Below are positions 8,040 through 16,238 of a DNA stretch of 53,009 bases, one piece after another. The stretch spans positions 1 through 53,009 of the forward strand of contig NZ_VIJZ01000019.1 in NCBI RefSeq assembly GCF_006874425.1. The letters are read 5' to 3'. Position 1 is the stretch's first letter, and the number at the start of each line of letters is the position of its first letter. This stretch comes from Paenibacillus ottowii. Its GTDB lineage: Bacteria > Bacillota > Bacilli > Paenibacillales > Paenibacillaceae. The position numbers were made by a program, and so were the translations under genes. Below the pieces are notes generated by a model, which saw only the letters and a program-made list of their open reading frames with translations, made no database searches and was not told the DNA's origin.

Positions 8040-8102
8040 ATGCGGTATAACCTGCTGGCAGGGGTTCAAATAGACAATGTATTTTTAGGTAAAGAAGGAT
8101 GA
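8040..8102 (+). CDS. Leader peptide ORF ahead of the beta-lactamase
   Basis: A 20-codon ORF (begins MRYNLLAG, ends LGKEG) with AGGAGG at 8023-8028, 11 bases upstream. Its TGA ends three bases before the beta-lactamase TTG start and overlaps that gene's ribosome site (AAAGAAGGA). Translating it would place ribosomes on the weak TTG initiation site, so translational coupling is plausible. It is too short for homology to help. Confidence 0.35.
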   Translation: MRYNLLAGVQIDNVFLGKEG

Positions 8103-8105
8103 ATA

Positions 8106-9017
8106 TTGAAAAAATATGTATTAAATACAAGTAAAATAGCTTTATTTGCGATGACACTCTTTCTTGTGCTACTCGTTGGCTGTACAAAACAGGGGGCTTC
8201 AACTCCGCCTACTGAGAAGGAGCCGCCAAACTCAAACGCAGCGAATGTGGTTTTTAAACAGCTTGAAACCAAGTTTGACGCGCGGCTGGGCGTATATGTT
8301 ATTGATACGGGAACAGGGAAAGAGGTTGCCTATCGGGCTGATGAACGTTTTGCCTATGCATCCACCTACAAGGCACTGGCAGCAGGCGCGGTCCTGCAGG
8401 AGAAGTCTAACGATGAACTAGGCAAAGTCATTAAGTTTGCCAAGGATGATCTGGTCACGTATTCACCGATTACGGAACAGCATGTGGATACCGGGATGAA
8501 TCTCAAGGAAATCAGTGATGCGGCCATTCGTTATAGCGACAATACGGCAGGAAATTTGCTGCTAAAGGCGCTCGGCGGGCCTGAAGGGTTCGAAAAAGCG
8601 ATGAGAGACAACGGTGACACTGTGGTTATGGCCAACCGTTATGAGACAGAGTTGAACGAAGCGATTCCCGGGGACCTCCGTGATACGAGTACGCCCAACG
8701 CCCTTGCCAACAGCTTCAAAGTGCTGACGATTGACGATTCCATGCCTAATGACAAACAAGAGCTGCTTATCGGCTGGTTAAAGGAAAATACTACCGGTGA
8801 CGAACTAATTCGGGCGGCTGTGCCAGAAGGCTGGGTAGTTGGTGACAAGACAGGCGCAGGAAGCTATGGCACACGCAACGATGTTGCCATCGTATGGCCT
8901 CCGGATCGGGAACCGATCATTATTGCCGTAATGTCCAGCCGTGATACCGAAGATGCAGAGTATAACAATGCCCTAATCGCTGAGGCAGCCAAGGCGGCCT
9001 TTAAGGCTCTGGAGTAA
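8106..9017 (+). CDS. bla: Class A beta-lactamase, lipoprotein
   Basis: A 303-residue serine beta-lactamase that hydrolyses penicillins and cephalosporins outside the membrane. The lipoprotein signal peptide ends in the lipobox LVGC (about residues 23-26), so the enzyme is probably membrane-tethered. All class A motifs are present: STYK with nucleophile S86, SDN at 144-146, the omega-loop general base E182 in ETELNEAIPGD, and KTG at 248-250. It starts at TTG 8106 with AAAGAAGGA 6-7 bases upstream; an ATG at 8099 is out of frame. Expression is likely controlled by the BlaI-type operator upstream. It is intact. Confidence 0.92.
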   Translation: MKKYVLNTSKIALFAMTLFLVLLVGCTKQGASTPPTEKEPPNSNAANVVFKQLETKFDARLGVYVIDTGTGKEVAYRADERFAYASTYKALAAGAVLQEKSNDELGKVIKFAKDDLVTYSPITEQHVDTGMNLKEISDAAIRYSDNTAGNLLLKALGGPEGFEKAMRDNGDTVVMANRYETELNEAIPGDLRDTSTPNALANSFKVLTIDDSMPNDKQELLIGWLKENTTGDELIRAAVPEGWVVGDKTGAGSYGTRNDVAIVWPPDREPIIIAVMSSRDTEDAEYNNALIAEAAKAAFKALE

Positions 9018-9060
9018 GCGTAGCGGAAATATAAAGGTCAAATAGCCGGGTTCATTGAAA

Positions 9061-9116
9061 GGCAGCGGTACTCCCACTCAAACAAGTAAGGGTGTACTAC
9101 TGCCGTTTCTTTTTCA
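9061..9116 (+). terminator. Rho-independent terminator after bla
   Basis: Arms beginning GGCAGCGGTACTCCC and ending GGGTGTACTACTGCC form a long imperfect stem, followed by TTTCTTTTTC. Confidence 0.75.
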
Positions 9117-9161
9117 GACTCGTTTTTAGATTCCTGGGATTATAGTTGCAAACTTATATAA

Positions 9162-10103
9162 TCAATCTAAGTGAAGCACGGCTTTGCCCGAGAATTTCCG
9201 TTCCTTAAGATTACAGGCAACCGTGTCAATTTCGGTCCAAGACGCCTCCACTTGGATTCGTGGGATTAACCGCTCATCTATGACCAGCCGGGCCAGCAAA
9301 CTCAGATCGTCCGCGACTGATTGACGAGTGAGTTCCTCACCTAAAAAGAAGCTGTACAAGGTTCTTCCTCCGCTGGTCACCATATTCTTCATATCGATCA
9401 TTGCGGTATTTGAAGAGGAAAATCCTACCGCAACGCAAATCCCTTGGGGCGCTAGCTGCGGCAGCAACGCCGCCAGTGTATTGCCGCCTACTGATTCGAT
9501 GATCAGATCGTACGGCCCAAATTTGCTGGCTGATGAAATTGCGGAATATCCAATGATCACTTCGTCGGATCCGACCTCCCGAACAAGCTCCGCCTTTTCT
9601 TCCGTGCTTGCCGTACCTACAACGTATGCGCCGGATTGGACTGCAAGCTGATGGGCGAATAGCCCAACTCCGCCGTTAGAGCCTGTAATGAAAATCCGTT
9701 TGCCAAGCAGCAAGCCGCCTTTTCGAAGTGCATAAAGAGCCGTGAGCCCTGCTACGGGGAGGGTAGCCGCCTCTGTAAAAGTGAGTTTGTCGGGGATTTC
9801 GGCCAACAACGGTACGGGAGCAGCCACTTGCTCGCTCCAGGCTCCCTTCGGGAGCAAACCAACAACCCTGGCCCCTTTTTGCGGTCCTGCGCCGTTCTCT
9901 GCCGGCTCGATGACAATCCCGGCGAAATCCCAGCCAGGACGGCTAGATATTTCCTGATTTTTAGCGTCACTCACTTCACCACGGTTGAGTGAGACGGCCT
10001 TCACTTGCACAAGCGCTTCCCATGGCTTAGGCTGCGGGGCGTCAACTTCCTTGAAGGCCAAATGAGACGGAGCATGCGGATCAACAACAATAGTACGAAT
10101 CAT
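9162..10103 (-). CDS. Zinc-independent MDR oxidoreductase (quinone-oxidoreductase-like)
   Basis: A 313-residue medium-chain dehydrogenase/reductase. The N-terminal GroES-like domain lacks the zinc-binding Cys/His set. A Rossmann fold follows, with GSNGGVGLFAHQLA at about 140-153 for NADPH. This is the QOR/zeta-crystallin-like group, which reduces quinones or activated double bonds. GGAGG lies 9 bases before the ATG. It is divergent from the XRE/MmyB-like regulator at 10225 across a 121-bp intergenic region, an arrangement in which the regulator often controls its neighbour. GC content is higher than in the flanking remnants. Confidence 0.85.
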   Translation of the reverse strand: MIRTIVVDPHAPSHLAFKEVDAPQPKPWEALVQVKAVSLNRGEVSDAKNQEISSRPGWDFAGIVIEPAENGAGPQKGARVVGLLPKGAWSEQVAAPVPLLAEIPDKLTFTEAATLPVAGLTALYALRKGGLLLGKRIFITGSNGGVGLFAHQLAVQSGAYVVGTASTEEKAELVREVGSDEVIIGYSAISSASKFGPYDLIIESVGGNTLAALLPQLAPQGICVAVGFSSSNTAMIDMKNMVTSGGRTLYSFFLGEELTRQSVADDLSLLARLVIDERLIPRIQVEASWTEIDTVACNLKERKFSGKAVLHLD

Positions 10104-10224
10104 ATCGGTTTTCCTCCATGTTGGTTATGGTCATTAGATGACCTTCATTTCAATGAGGAGTATACTTTAAATAAAGGTTCGGCCCAAGTGCAGAACTACA
10201 CTTCATAAGAGAAGGGAAGAGAAG

Positions 10225-11103
10225 ATGGATATAGATACGGAGAATTCCAGACATAGAATCGTAATGGGAGAAATTGAAGCCCTGCGGATAAAACGCCAGC
10301 AAAAGCTTGTCGATCAACCTCAACCGTCCTTGAAACGATTTACTCAACAAGAGCTGAACGACGAGGCTTTTCCTTCGTATAAAAATCTGCTGGTTGGACG
10401 TACCCGCCGCATACCGACCCGCCAGACGATAATAAATATTGCAGAATATCTTGAGTGTACATCCGACGAGCGTAACGATTTGCTTTTGGCAGCCGGTTTT
10501 CTTCCAATTCAGACCGAATTGTATGGACGGTCGTTAGAGCGTGCATTAGAGTGGGCTCAGGAAACGATGAGGAGTATTCCTTTTCCTGCCATGGTCGTAA
10601 CACATACTCAGGACATCAAGGGCTTAAATGAGCCGTTTCATCAATTGTTCGAAATCCCTCTCGACCGTTCATATGATGAGTTAATGAATAGAGTCGATTT
10701 ACATTTTAATTCTGGTTTTCCTATCCGGTCCCGCTCCACGTTTGACAAGGCGTCGTTTAAGCAGTGGGAGGAGCACATCATAAACGGAATACAAGCCTTT
10801 AAGAGTGAGCACATGCTCTCGCGTTATGATGCGTGGTATCAAAAATTGCTGGATAGAGTTCAGAAATATAACGCATGCGAATATCTGAGTGTGCCGGATG
10901 TAGGGGGAAATGTTGATCAAATACAAACAATTCTAGCCAGAATGGAAAGCTCCGGAGACCTTATTCCCGTACGCTACAGACAGGTATCGATTTCCGCAGG
11001 CGGCCGCTTATATCCGCAAATTGAGGTTTTCCTGCCGGTAGATTCTGCCGCGCGCACAGTTTTCGAGAACCTAGGATGTCCAGTTGATTGTGCATTTGTC
11101 TAA
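10225..11103 (+). CDS. XRE-family regulator with MmyB-like ligand domain
   Basis: A 292-residue regulator. The N-terminal helix-turn-helix (about 25-95) includes FTQQELNDEAFPSYKNLLVG and TIINIAEYLECTSDERNDLL. The C-terminal PAS-like MmyB/MLTR domain (about 110-285) starts at PFPAMVVTHTQDIKGLNEPF. MmyB-type regulators bind small hydrophobic ligands and commonly control divergent oxidoreductases, which is the arrangement here. The start has AAGGGAAGAG just upstream. Confidence 0.82.
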   Translation: MDIDTENSRHRIVMGEIEALRIKRQQKLVDQPQPSLKRFTQQELNDEAFPSYKNLLVGRTRRIPTRQTIINIAEYLECTSDERNDLLLAAGFLPIQTELYGRSLERALEWAQETMRSIPFPAMVVTHTQDIKGLNEPFHQLFEIPLDRSYDELMNRVDLHFNSGFPIRSRSTFDKASFKQWEEHIINGIQAFKSEHMLSRYDAWYQKLLDRVQKYNACEYLSVPDVGGNVDQIQTILARMESSGDLIPVRYRQVSISAGGRLYPQIEVFLPVDSAARTVFENLGCPVDCAFV

Positions 11104-11193
11104 TCCGACACTTACAAGAGAATGGAATCGAAAAGTTATTGGTAGCTGATAATTCAGTGGTTTATTAAACTTCCTCAATATGATTTAGTTTTC

Positions 11194-11298
11194 TCACTCA
11201 GGCTCATGAATTTGCAGGATTTCACCGGCAGCTTCTGAATATTTGGCCAGAATTTTGCGAATTCCCCGAGCGGTATATTTTTTCTTCCATGATGATTC
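11194..11298 (-). pseudogene. Tyrosine recombinase/integrase fragment
   Basis: In one reverse frame a 34-residue stretch ending in TGA at 11194 reads KYTARGIRKILAKYSEAAG, which is typical of the segment just before the HxxR box of tyrosine recombinases. The catalytic HxxR, His and Tyr that should follow are missing. It lies 38 bp from the inverted pair of recombination-site-like repeats at 11337-11423, which may be relevant. Confidence 0.45.
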
Positions 11299-11336
11299 AC
11301 GCTTAATAGCCGCCTAGTTGAGGCTTTTTGTATTTT

Positions 11337-11423
11337 AACGATATAAGTTCTTGTCAGAACCAGAAGACAAGAACTTATATCGTTAGCCGAAAAAGACAAG
11401 AACATATATGGTTAACCGTAATG
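11337..11423. repeat. Recombination-site-like repeats, locus 1 (three copies)
   Basis: AACGATATAAGTTCTTGTC (11337-11355) and its exact inverse (11366-11384) are separated by 10 bases; a third, direct copy follows at 11394-11423. Each copy has a left arm like RGACAAGAACWT, a 6-base variable core (ATATCG, ATATCG, ATATGG) and a right arm like WTARCCGWWAA. The same pattern recurs at 22952-23089 and 24726-24754. An imperfect GCCGCC/GGCTTTTT terminator-like segment precedes this locus, as it does at 22.97 kb. Confidence 0.7.
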
Positions 11424-11477
11424 ATATGTGTTATCAATTGATCAATCATATAAACTTTATTTGAGGTAAAGATGACT

Positions 11478-12061
11478 ACGCAAGTTTCCCCCTACTAAGT
11501 CCTTGCTCAATATCATAAAGTATATTCCAAAGTTGAATTATCTCTTATAACAGAATTTTCGGGCGAATTGATCGATAAAATCAAACATTTCGAACTAGAC
11601 GCGGCGTTTGTAAAAGCCCCAGCCAACGATCCTGATATTGTTAAAGAGCTTCTTTATGAAGAAGAACTTGTTCTCATTTCAAACAGTGATTACAATGACA
11701 TTGAAAAAGTACTCGCGAAGCCTTTTCTGATGAACACTAAAGGCTGTTTTCAATGAGAACTGCTCGAAAGTTGGCTAAATCCGTTGGTATCCATTCCGTA
11801 AGGTACATGGAATTCAATCATCTCGACGCCATCGTCCAAGGTGTAATTAGCGGGCTTGGAGTATCGCTTGTTCCTTATTCCGTCATTCAGAGATATATAG
11901 GTGAAAATAAGTTACGATACTTTCCATTTCCAGCCGAATACAAAACAATTCAGATCAGCCTAATTAGAAAAAAGGATAGCTTAATGACATCAGCGTTTGA
12001 AAAGTTAGTTCAAGCTTTTCAAACTTATGTATGGACTTTAAAAAGCAGAATGCACATCTGA
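11478..12061 (+). pseudogene. LysR-family regulator, decayed effector domain
   Basis: Only the substrate-binding half of a LysR-type regulator survives. In-frame segments VLAQYHKVYSKVELSLI, LDAAFV and EEELVLISNSDY, then after a shift LDAIVQGVISGLGVSLVPYS, are family landmarks in the right order. The HTH half is missing, there is a TAA at 11496-11498, and a frameshift near 11750 (after MNTKGC). The gene is non-functional as read. Confidence 0.8.
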
Positions 12062-12107
12062 AGCAGAGAGACGAACTTTATTGGGCACATTAACTTTTGG
12101 TGTATTA

Positions 12108-12380
12108 TCATAGCTGCTGCAAGACCAATAAGGAGTCATCTGTTATACTCGTGTATTCTTGATTGCCATATTGCCAATTCACTTTTTTCAGAACAAATGG
12201 TTTTTTTGTTACTTCGCTTAGTGAGGTTGGATCCACAAGTCCCCATTGATAACCATCAAGCACTCTACGCCCATTATTATTATTTATTAACAGCAATGGT
12301 CTGGGAAGGTGCAATGTTGTATCTGGGTGCGTGCTCAGTGATCATTTTTTGAAGTTGACGATCTCACAAGAAACCAAAAT
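12108..12380 (-). pseudogene. SRAP/YedK-like DNA-crosslink protein, broken
   Basis: The reverse strand encodes HAPRYNIAPSQTIAV, the signature block of SOS-response-associated peptidases (YedK/HMCES, which trap abasic sites). A shift to another frame continues INNNNGRRVLDGYQWGLV, the next conserved block. The break falls in an (AAT)n run near 12285-12300, a natural slippage site. The catalytic N-terminal MCGR is absent, and sequence after WGLV no longer resembles the family, so both ends are also lost. Confidence 0.65.
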
Positions 12381-12430
12381 AAGGTATTCATAATTGCAAA
12401 AGATTCTGAAGAAATGGTAGGGTGATAGGG

Positions 12431-13192
12431 ATGAGAAGACTTGTGTCTGGTATGTCAGTAGACAACGAATTATTTTCTGATATTGTCAGATATGAACACG
12501 AAACTATAAGGGGAACGGCCATAATAAACTCGAATGTTGGTTCACCTATATTTTGGAGCTGTAACCTGCATCATCTTGTTTTTGATACCTGCGATCTTAC
12601 GAATGCGAGATTTTTTGCCGGTAGTATGATTGATAATTGTACATTTATTCGTTCCGACTTGCGCTCTGTTGGCATTGCCAGAGACGAAGCTGTTTTCACC
12701 AATTGCGAATTTTCCAACTGCGATATGAGAGGGATGACATTGGAGAATGCTACGTTTATCGACTGTACCTTTTATAAATGTAGATTCAATGACCGGATTT
12801 TACAAGCGGCGAATATCGTCAATTGTTCCTTTGCCGGCAAGCTAGTGGATATTACGTTTGAGGGAAATGGGAAACAAAAGCTAATAGCCAATTTTGAAAA
12901 CTGCATCCTTGACGGTGTTCGTTTTGTGAGCTGTGACCTGACGCAATGTACTCCGCCAAAATCCAAAAACCATCTGTATGTTGAACAGGTATCCGCACTT
13001 GTGAAAAATGCTTTGACGAAGATAGACGATGACCCTAGTCTATCTGACGATGATCGGAAAGTACTGGTACGCAGTCTGCGCAAGCTTGAGTATATGGAAC
13101 AATATATTTTTAACACGGCGCATATGAAGAAAATATATGGTGATGTTTTTGTTGAGCGATTTTTCAGTAGTCTGGAATGTAACAATGCGTAG
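12431..13192 (+). CDS. Pentapeptide-repeat protein
   Basis: A protein of about 253 residues in which residues 30-165 show pentapeptide periodicity (for example CDLTNARFF, CTFIRSDLRS, CEFSNCDMRG, CTFYKCRF). These form a right-handed quadrilateral beta-helix. Members range from gyrase-protecting Qnr/MfpA-like proteins to structural or effector proteins, and I cannot choose. The unusually many Cys at inward positions are notable. The C-terminal 60 residues are helical and charged (DDDPSLSDDDRKVLVRSLRKLE). An in-frame GTG at 12422 could also start it; neither site has a strong Shine-Dalgarno. Confidence 0.7.
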   Translation: MRRLVSGMSVDNELFSDIVRYEHETIRGTAIINSNVGSPIFWSCNLHHLVFDTCDLTNARFFAGSMIDNCTFIRSDLRSVGIARDEAVFTNCEFSNCDMRGMTLENATFIDCTFYKCRFNDRILQAANIVNCSFAGKLVDITFEGNGKQKLIANFENCILDGVRFVSCDLTQCTPPKSKNHLYVEQVSALVKNALTKIDDDPSLSDDDRKVLVRSLRKLEYMEQYIFNTAHMKKIYGDVFVERFFSSLECNNA

Positions 13193-13339
13193 ACCTAAAC
13201 AATAGAAATTATATAGGATAATGACGGGAACAGTATATATGTAAAAGGAGTTCGCTTGAAATCATTACCCTCGGCGGATCACTGTATGGTAGTTGGATAG
13301 TCTATTATGTTAAATTGAACAGCATACTACTTTGAAAAG

Positions 13340-13380
13340 AAAGAGCATCAGCCGCCGTAGCGCTGCTGATGCTCTTTTTT
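13340..13380 (+). terminator. Rho-independent terminator
   Basis: AAAGAGCATCAGC (13340-13352) pairs with GCTGATGCTCTTT (13365-13377), followed by T residues. It probably ends the pentapeptide-repeat transcript, about 150 bp downstream of the gene. Confidence 0.8.
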
Positions 13381-13461
13381 CATGCGTACATAATCCGCAT
13401 CCACCTTGGCTTTATCCCATTTCACCTTGAAAATCCGTGTCGATTCCGCTTTGATCGGATG
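13348..13461 (-). pseudogene. C-terminal fragment of an unrecognised protein
   Basis: A reverse frame of 37 codons (HPIKAESTRIFKVKWDKAKV..., ending KEHQQRYGG) reads like real protein sequence and ends inside the terminator stem. No start is present. I do not recognise the family, and it is probably a remnant. Confidence 0.3.
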
Positions 13462-14104
13462 CTAACAATGGAACTCGAAGGAACAGTATCGAATACGCCA
13501 GGAAGTTTTTTTATCAGCATCAATAGATGCATTGCCGGCTAGAATAGTTTCGAGAAAGCACAGGGAATCTGAAGTTGAAACTTTAACAGCAACACAAGCA
13601 AGAATTTGTTCTTGTTTTTTTTATGCTGAATTATCGGATACTCAAATTTATCCAGAGGAGCTTACCCTTGAAAGGGGAGTGGTGGATAAACGATAAAAAG
13701 ACCCTAACTGGTCAGTATTACTCAAATAGATAGAAAAACTGTTCCTATCAGGGAGGAAGTTCGTTTTTTCTTTTTAAGGAATTATAAAGATAGTGTAGTT
13801 GACTCTTAGCTGGCTTAAAATTAATAGAGTAAAACTGAATGCTTCCTTAAGTTATTTTCTCGAATTAGATGATTAAGGATGTGGCACGTCAATCAAAACT
13901 CAATTCTTCTTTAGAGGAAAATATTCAAAAACTGTATGAGCGGGGATTCATAAAGTGCGTCGCGATAACCATCAGAAGCAAAACAAACGAAGAAACGTTT
14001 GTTCAAGTGAGTTTGACACTAGCCGCAATAAGTGCGGAGCGTATCCGCCCTTATTGTATTGTTGGATTCTTGACACTCGGAACATCTTGTTCTCTGAAGT
14101 CAAA
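13462..14104. other. Intergenic region with two hairpins, no supported gene
   Basis: No recognisable protein. AACAAACG (13982-13989) pairs with CGTTTGTT (13996-14003). CAATAAGTGCGGA (14026-14038) pairs with TCCGCCCTTATTG (14044-14056) with a single mismatch. The paired stems followed by a bidirectional terminator could be a small structured RNA or a remnant. Overlapping frames here look like noise. Confidence 0.35.
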
Positions 14105-14147
14105 TCAAACAAAAACGCGCCTGAACCATTGTGGTTTTGCGCGTTTT
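14105..14147 (-). terminator. Rho-independent terminator of the spore-coat-like operon
   Basis: On the reverse strand AAAACGCGC (14147-14139) pairs with GCGCGTTTT (14120-14112), followed by TGTTTGATTTG, 20 bp beyond the last gene's stop. Confidence 0.8.
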
Positions 14148-14166
14148 GCCGGGACGAAATACGGTG

Positions 14167-14463
14167 TCATGACGGAATGTTCATAGCGGTCTGAATGTTT
14201 TTCAGATCGAGTTGAATTTGCTCTGTAAAATGGTAAGGATGGTATAGCCCCCGCTCCATCATGTAGATTGTTATCTTTTCATGGGAGTCTAAGGCTTCGT
14301 CGAGCTGTTTCATCAAAATTTGCTTGATTTCGGGGGTGGCACATTCGGTCACGGCCATGGCGTAGTTTCTGACACCGCTCTTGGCGTTCATCAAAAAATC
14401 CATTGCGATGACTTCGTCGGTCAGTGTATGAAGCCCTGTGATGTGTTCTAATATTGTGTTCAT
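14167..14463 (-). CDS. yraD: CotF-like spore coat protein (YraD-like)
   Basis: A 98-residue helical protein of the CotF family with the typical core: DEVIAMDFLMNAKSGVRNYAMAVTECATPEIKQIL, then LDEALDSHEKI and a C-terminal MERGLYHPY block. Length and last position in the operon match B. subtilis YraD (99 residues). These ferritin-like four-helix proteins are found in spores; their biochemical role is unknown. It is separated by 11 bases from the gene upstream and followed by a terminator. Confidence 0.8.
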   Translation of the reverse strand: MNTILEHITGLHTLTDEVIAMDFLMNAKSGVRNYAMAVTECATPEIKQILMKQLDEALDSHEKITIYMMERGLYHPYHFTEQIQLDLKNIQTAMNIPS

Positions 14464-14474
14464 GTTTTTATCTC

Positions 14475-14675
14475 CTATAGGGTCATTTTAGACAACACTC
14501 CATCGAGCTCCTGAAGTTGCTGCTGTGATAATTGCACGTCTTGCTGCAAAATTTGCATGAGCTCCGGGTCTGTCACGAGAGCTTGCATGGTTTTGGATTT
14601 AGTGTTGCAAACGGTCTTAAACGCAGCTATTTCATGAACCTCCAGCATCTCATGCAAAGCATAATTGGAATTCAT
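14475..14675 (-). CDS. yraE: Small CotF-related spore protein (YraE-like)
   Basis: A 66-residue protein (HEMLEVHEIAAFKTVCNTKSKTMQALV, then LSQQQLQELDGVL). It corresponds in length and position to B. subtilis YraE (65 residues), the partner half of CotF-like proteins. It is related to the 82-residue first gene of the operon: both contain a HE...FKT.C..KSK.MQ.LV core. A ribosome site lies upstream, in the 31-bp gap after adhB. Confidence 0.75.
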   Translation of the reverse strand: MNSNYALHEMLEVHEIAAFKTVCNTKSKTMQALVTDPELMQILQQDVQLSQQQLQELDGVLSKMTL

Positions 14676-14706
14676 TCGGATTGTCCTCCCATGTATCTAT
14701 CCATAT

Positions 14707-15843
14707 TCAAGGCTTTAAGACAACTTTGATGCAATTGTCCGTTTTCGTATCGAACACTTCATAGCCGCGCTTAGCCTCGCTGAGCGGAATGACGTGCGTA
14801 ACAATGTCTCCAGGGTCCACTTTGCCCGAAGTAACCAACTCGTACATATACGGCATGTAGTGAATGACCGGAGCTTGTCCGGAACGAATATTCACGTTGC
14901 GCTGCATGATGTCGCCGAGTGGGAATCCGTTATAACGTCCGCCGTATACCCCAGTGACTTGGATGGTTCCGCCTTTGCGGACAGCCTGAGACGCAATGAC
15001 AAATGCGCTCATGGTGCCACCTTGCAGCTTCAAACCACTGGCTAGAAATTCGAGGTCGCTCATCTTGCCGTCCATCCCCACTGCATCAATCACGACATCG
15101 GCACCGCCTTTGGTCATTTCCTTGAGAGTGTTGCCGATATTCTTATCCTGTTCGAAGTTTACGATTTCCACATGGTTCGTTCGCTTCGCATGCTGTAAGC
15201 GGTAATCGACATAGTCGACGGCTATGACCCGCTTTGCTCCTTTCAGCCAGCAGAATTTCTGGGCCAGAAGTCCGACCGGACCGCAGCCGAGCACAATGAC
15301 CGTATCTCCATTCTTTACGCCGGCGTTATCTACGCTCCAAAACGCCGTCGTCATGGCATCGGCAATCAAGCTTAGCTTTTCATCCGGTTGTTCGCAGTTT
15401 TCAGGAATCTTGAAGTGGGTAAAATTTGCAAACGGAACTCGTAAATACTCGGCTTGCCCGCCAGGGTATCCGCCGGTCGTTCCGGAGTAGCCAAAATATG
15501 CGCCCATATCCCCGTGTTCGTTTGACTTGTCACATTGGCTTTCCAGCTGATTTTTGCAAAAAAAGCATTCTCCACATGCGATGTTGAACGGGATGATTAC
15601 TCGGTCGCCTTTCTTTACATTTTTCACACCGGGGCCTACTTCTTCTACGATCCCCATCGGTTCATGCCCGATGACATAGTTCTCTTGAAGGTTAGGGATC
15701 ATCCCGTGAATAAGGTGAAGGTCAGAACCGCAAATAGCGGTACTGGTAATCTTTACGATCATATCGTCCGGTTTCTTAATCTTCGGTTCAGGCACCTCTT
15801 TGACCACGACATTTTTAATCCCTTGATACGTTACCGCCTTCAT
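14707..15843 (-). CDS. adhB: Zinc-dependent alcohol dehydrogenase (AdhB-like)
   Basis: A 378-residue zinc MDR dehydrogenase. The catalytic zinc site is AICGSDLHLIHG and GHEPMG; the structural zinc Cys cluster is CGECFFCKNQLESQC; the Rossmann motif is VLGCGPVGLLAQ. Length equals that of B. subtilis AdhB, and it sits between the same pairs of CotF-like genes. The group includes glutathione-independent formaldehyde-dehydrogenase-like enzymes; the spore substrate is unknown. The ATG overlaps the upstream stop (ATGA), so translation is coupled. Confidence 0.85.
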   Translation of the reverse strand: MKAVTYQGIKNVVVKEVPEPKIKKPDDMIVKITSTAICGSDLHLIHGMIPNLQENYVIGHEPMGIVEEVGPGVKNVKKGDRVIIPFNIACGECFFCKNQLESQCDKSNEHGDMGAYFGYSGTTGGYPGGQAEYLRVPFANFTHFKIPENCEQPDEKLSLIADAMTTAFWSVDNAGVKNGDTVIVLGCGPVGLLAQKFCWLKGAKRVIAVDYVDYRLQHAKRTNHVEIVNFEQDKNIGNTLKEMTKGGADVVIDAVGMDGKMSDLEFLASGLKLQGGTMSAFVIASQAVRKGGTIQVTGVYGGRYNGFPLGDIMQRNVNIRSGQAPVIHYMPYMYELVTSGKVDPGDIVTHVIPLSEAKRGYEVFDTKTDNCIKVVLKP

Positions 15844-16226
15844 GCTTTATGTCCTCCAATATGTTCATCTGGGGTCCGATCAAACATCCCTTTACGCGAC
15901 GTATCATCCGGGAACAAATTCATCTGCCCGATCATCACCGTATTTTTCGCCGAAAGCTGGTCGAGTTGGTACTGTTCGTTCAGTTCGTAAGGATGAAACC
16001 ATTTTTTGCGAATCATGAGCTCTGAGACTTCTTGGTGCATTGCAATCCCCTGCTTAAGATGATTGCGCAGCAGCGCTCTTACATCTGGAGAAGCCGTTTC
16101 CGTCAGGGCTATGGACAAATTTCGCACCCCCTCCTTGGCACGAAGAAGGAAGTCCATTGCAAAAGTCATGTCTGCCATTTCCGGCATGTTTAATGAATTA
16201 ATCGGGTCTAAATAATCGGTATTCAT
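15840..16226 (-). CDS. yraF: CotF-like spore coat protein (YraF-like)
   Basis: A 128-residue CotF-family protein with DMTFAMDFLLRAKEGVRNLSIALTETASPDVR, a HQEVSELMIRKKWFHPYEL block and a short C-terminal extension (FPDDTSRKGMF). It is clearly paralogous to the last gene of the operon. Position and length fit B. subtilis YraF (about 122 residues). AAAGGGGA precedes the ATG. It overlaps adhB by four bases. Confidence 0.8.
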   Translation of the reverse strand: MNTDYLDPINSLNMPEMADMTFAMDFLLRAKEGVRNLSIALTETASPDVRALLRNHLKQGIAMHQEVSELMIRKKWFHPYELNEQYQLDQLSAKNTVMIGQMNLFPDDTSRKGMFDRTPDEHIGGHKA

Positions 16227-16238
16227 TTGCGTTCCCCT

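Noticed and set aside
13869..14194. Overlapping 105- and 79-codon ORFs
   Set aside because: They cross two hairpins and a terminator, run in different frames and resemble no family.
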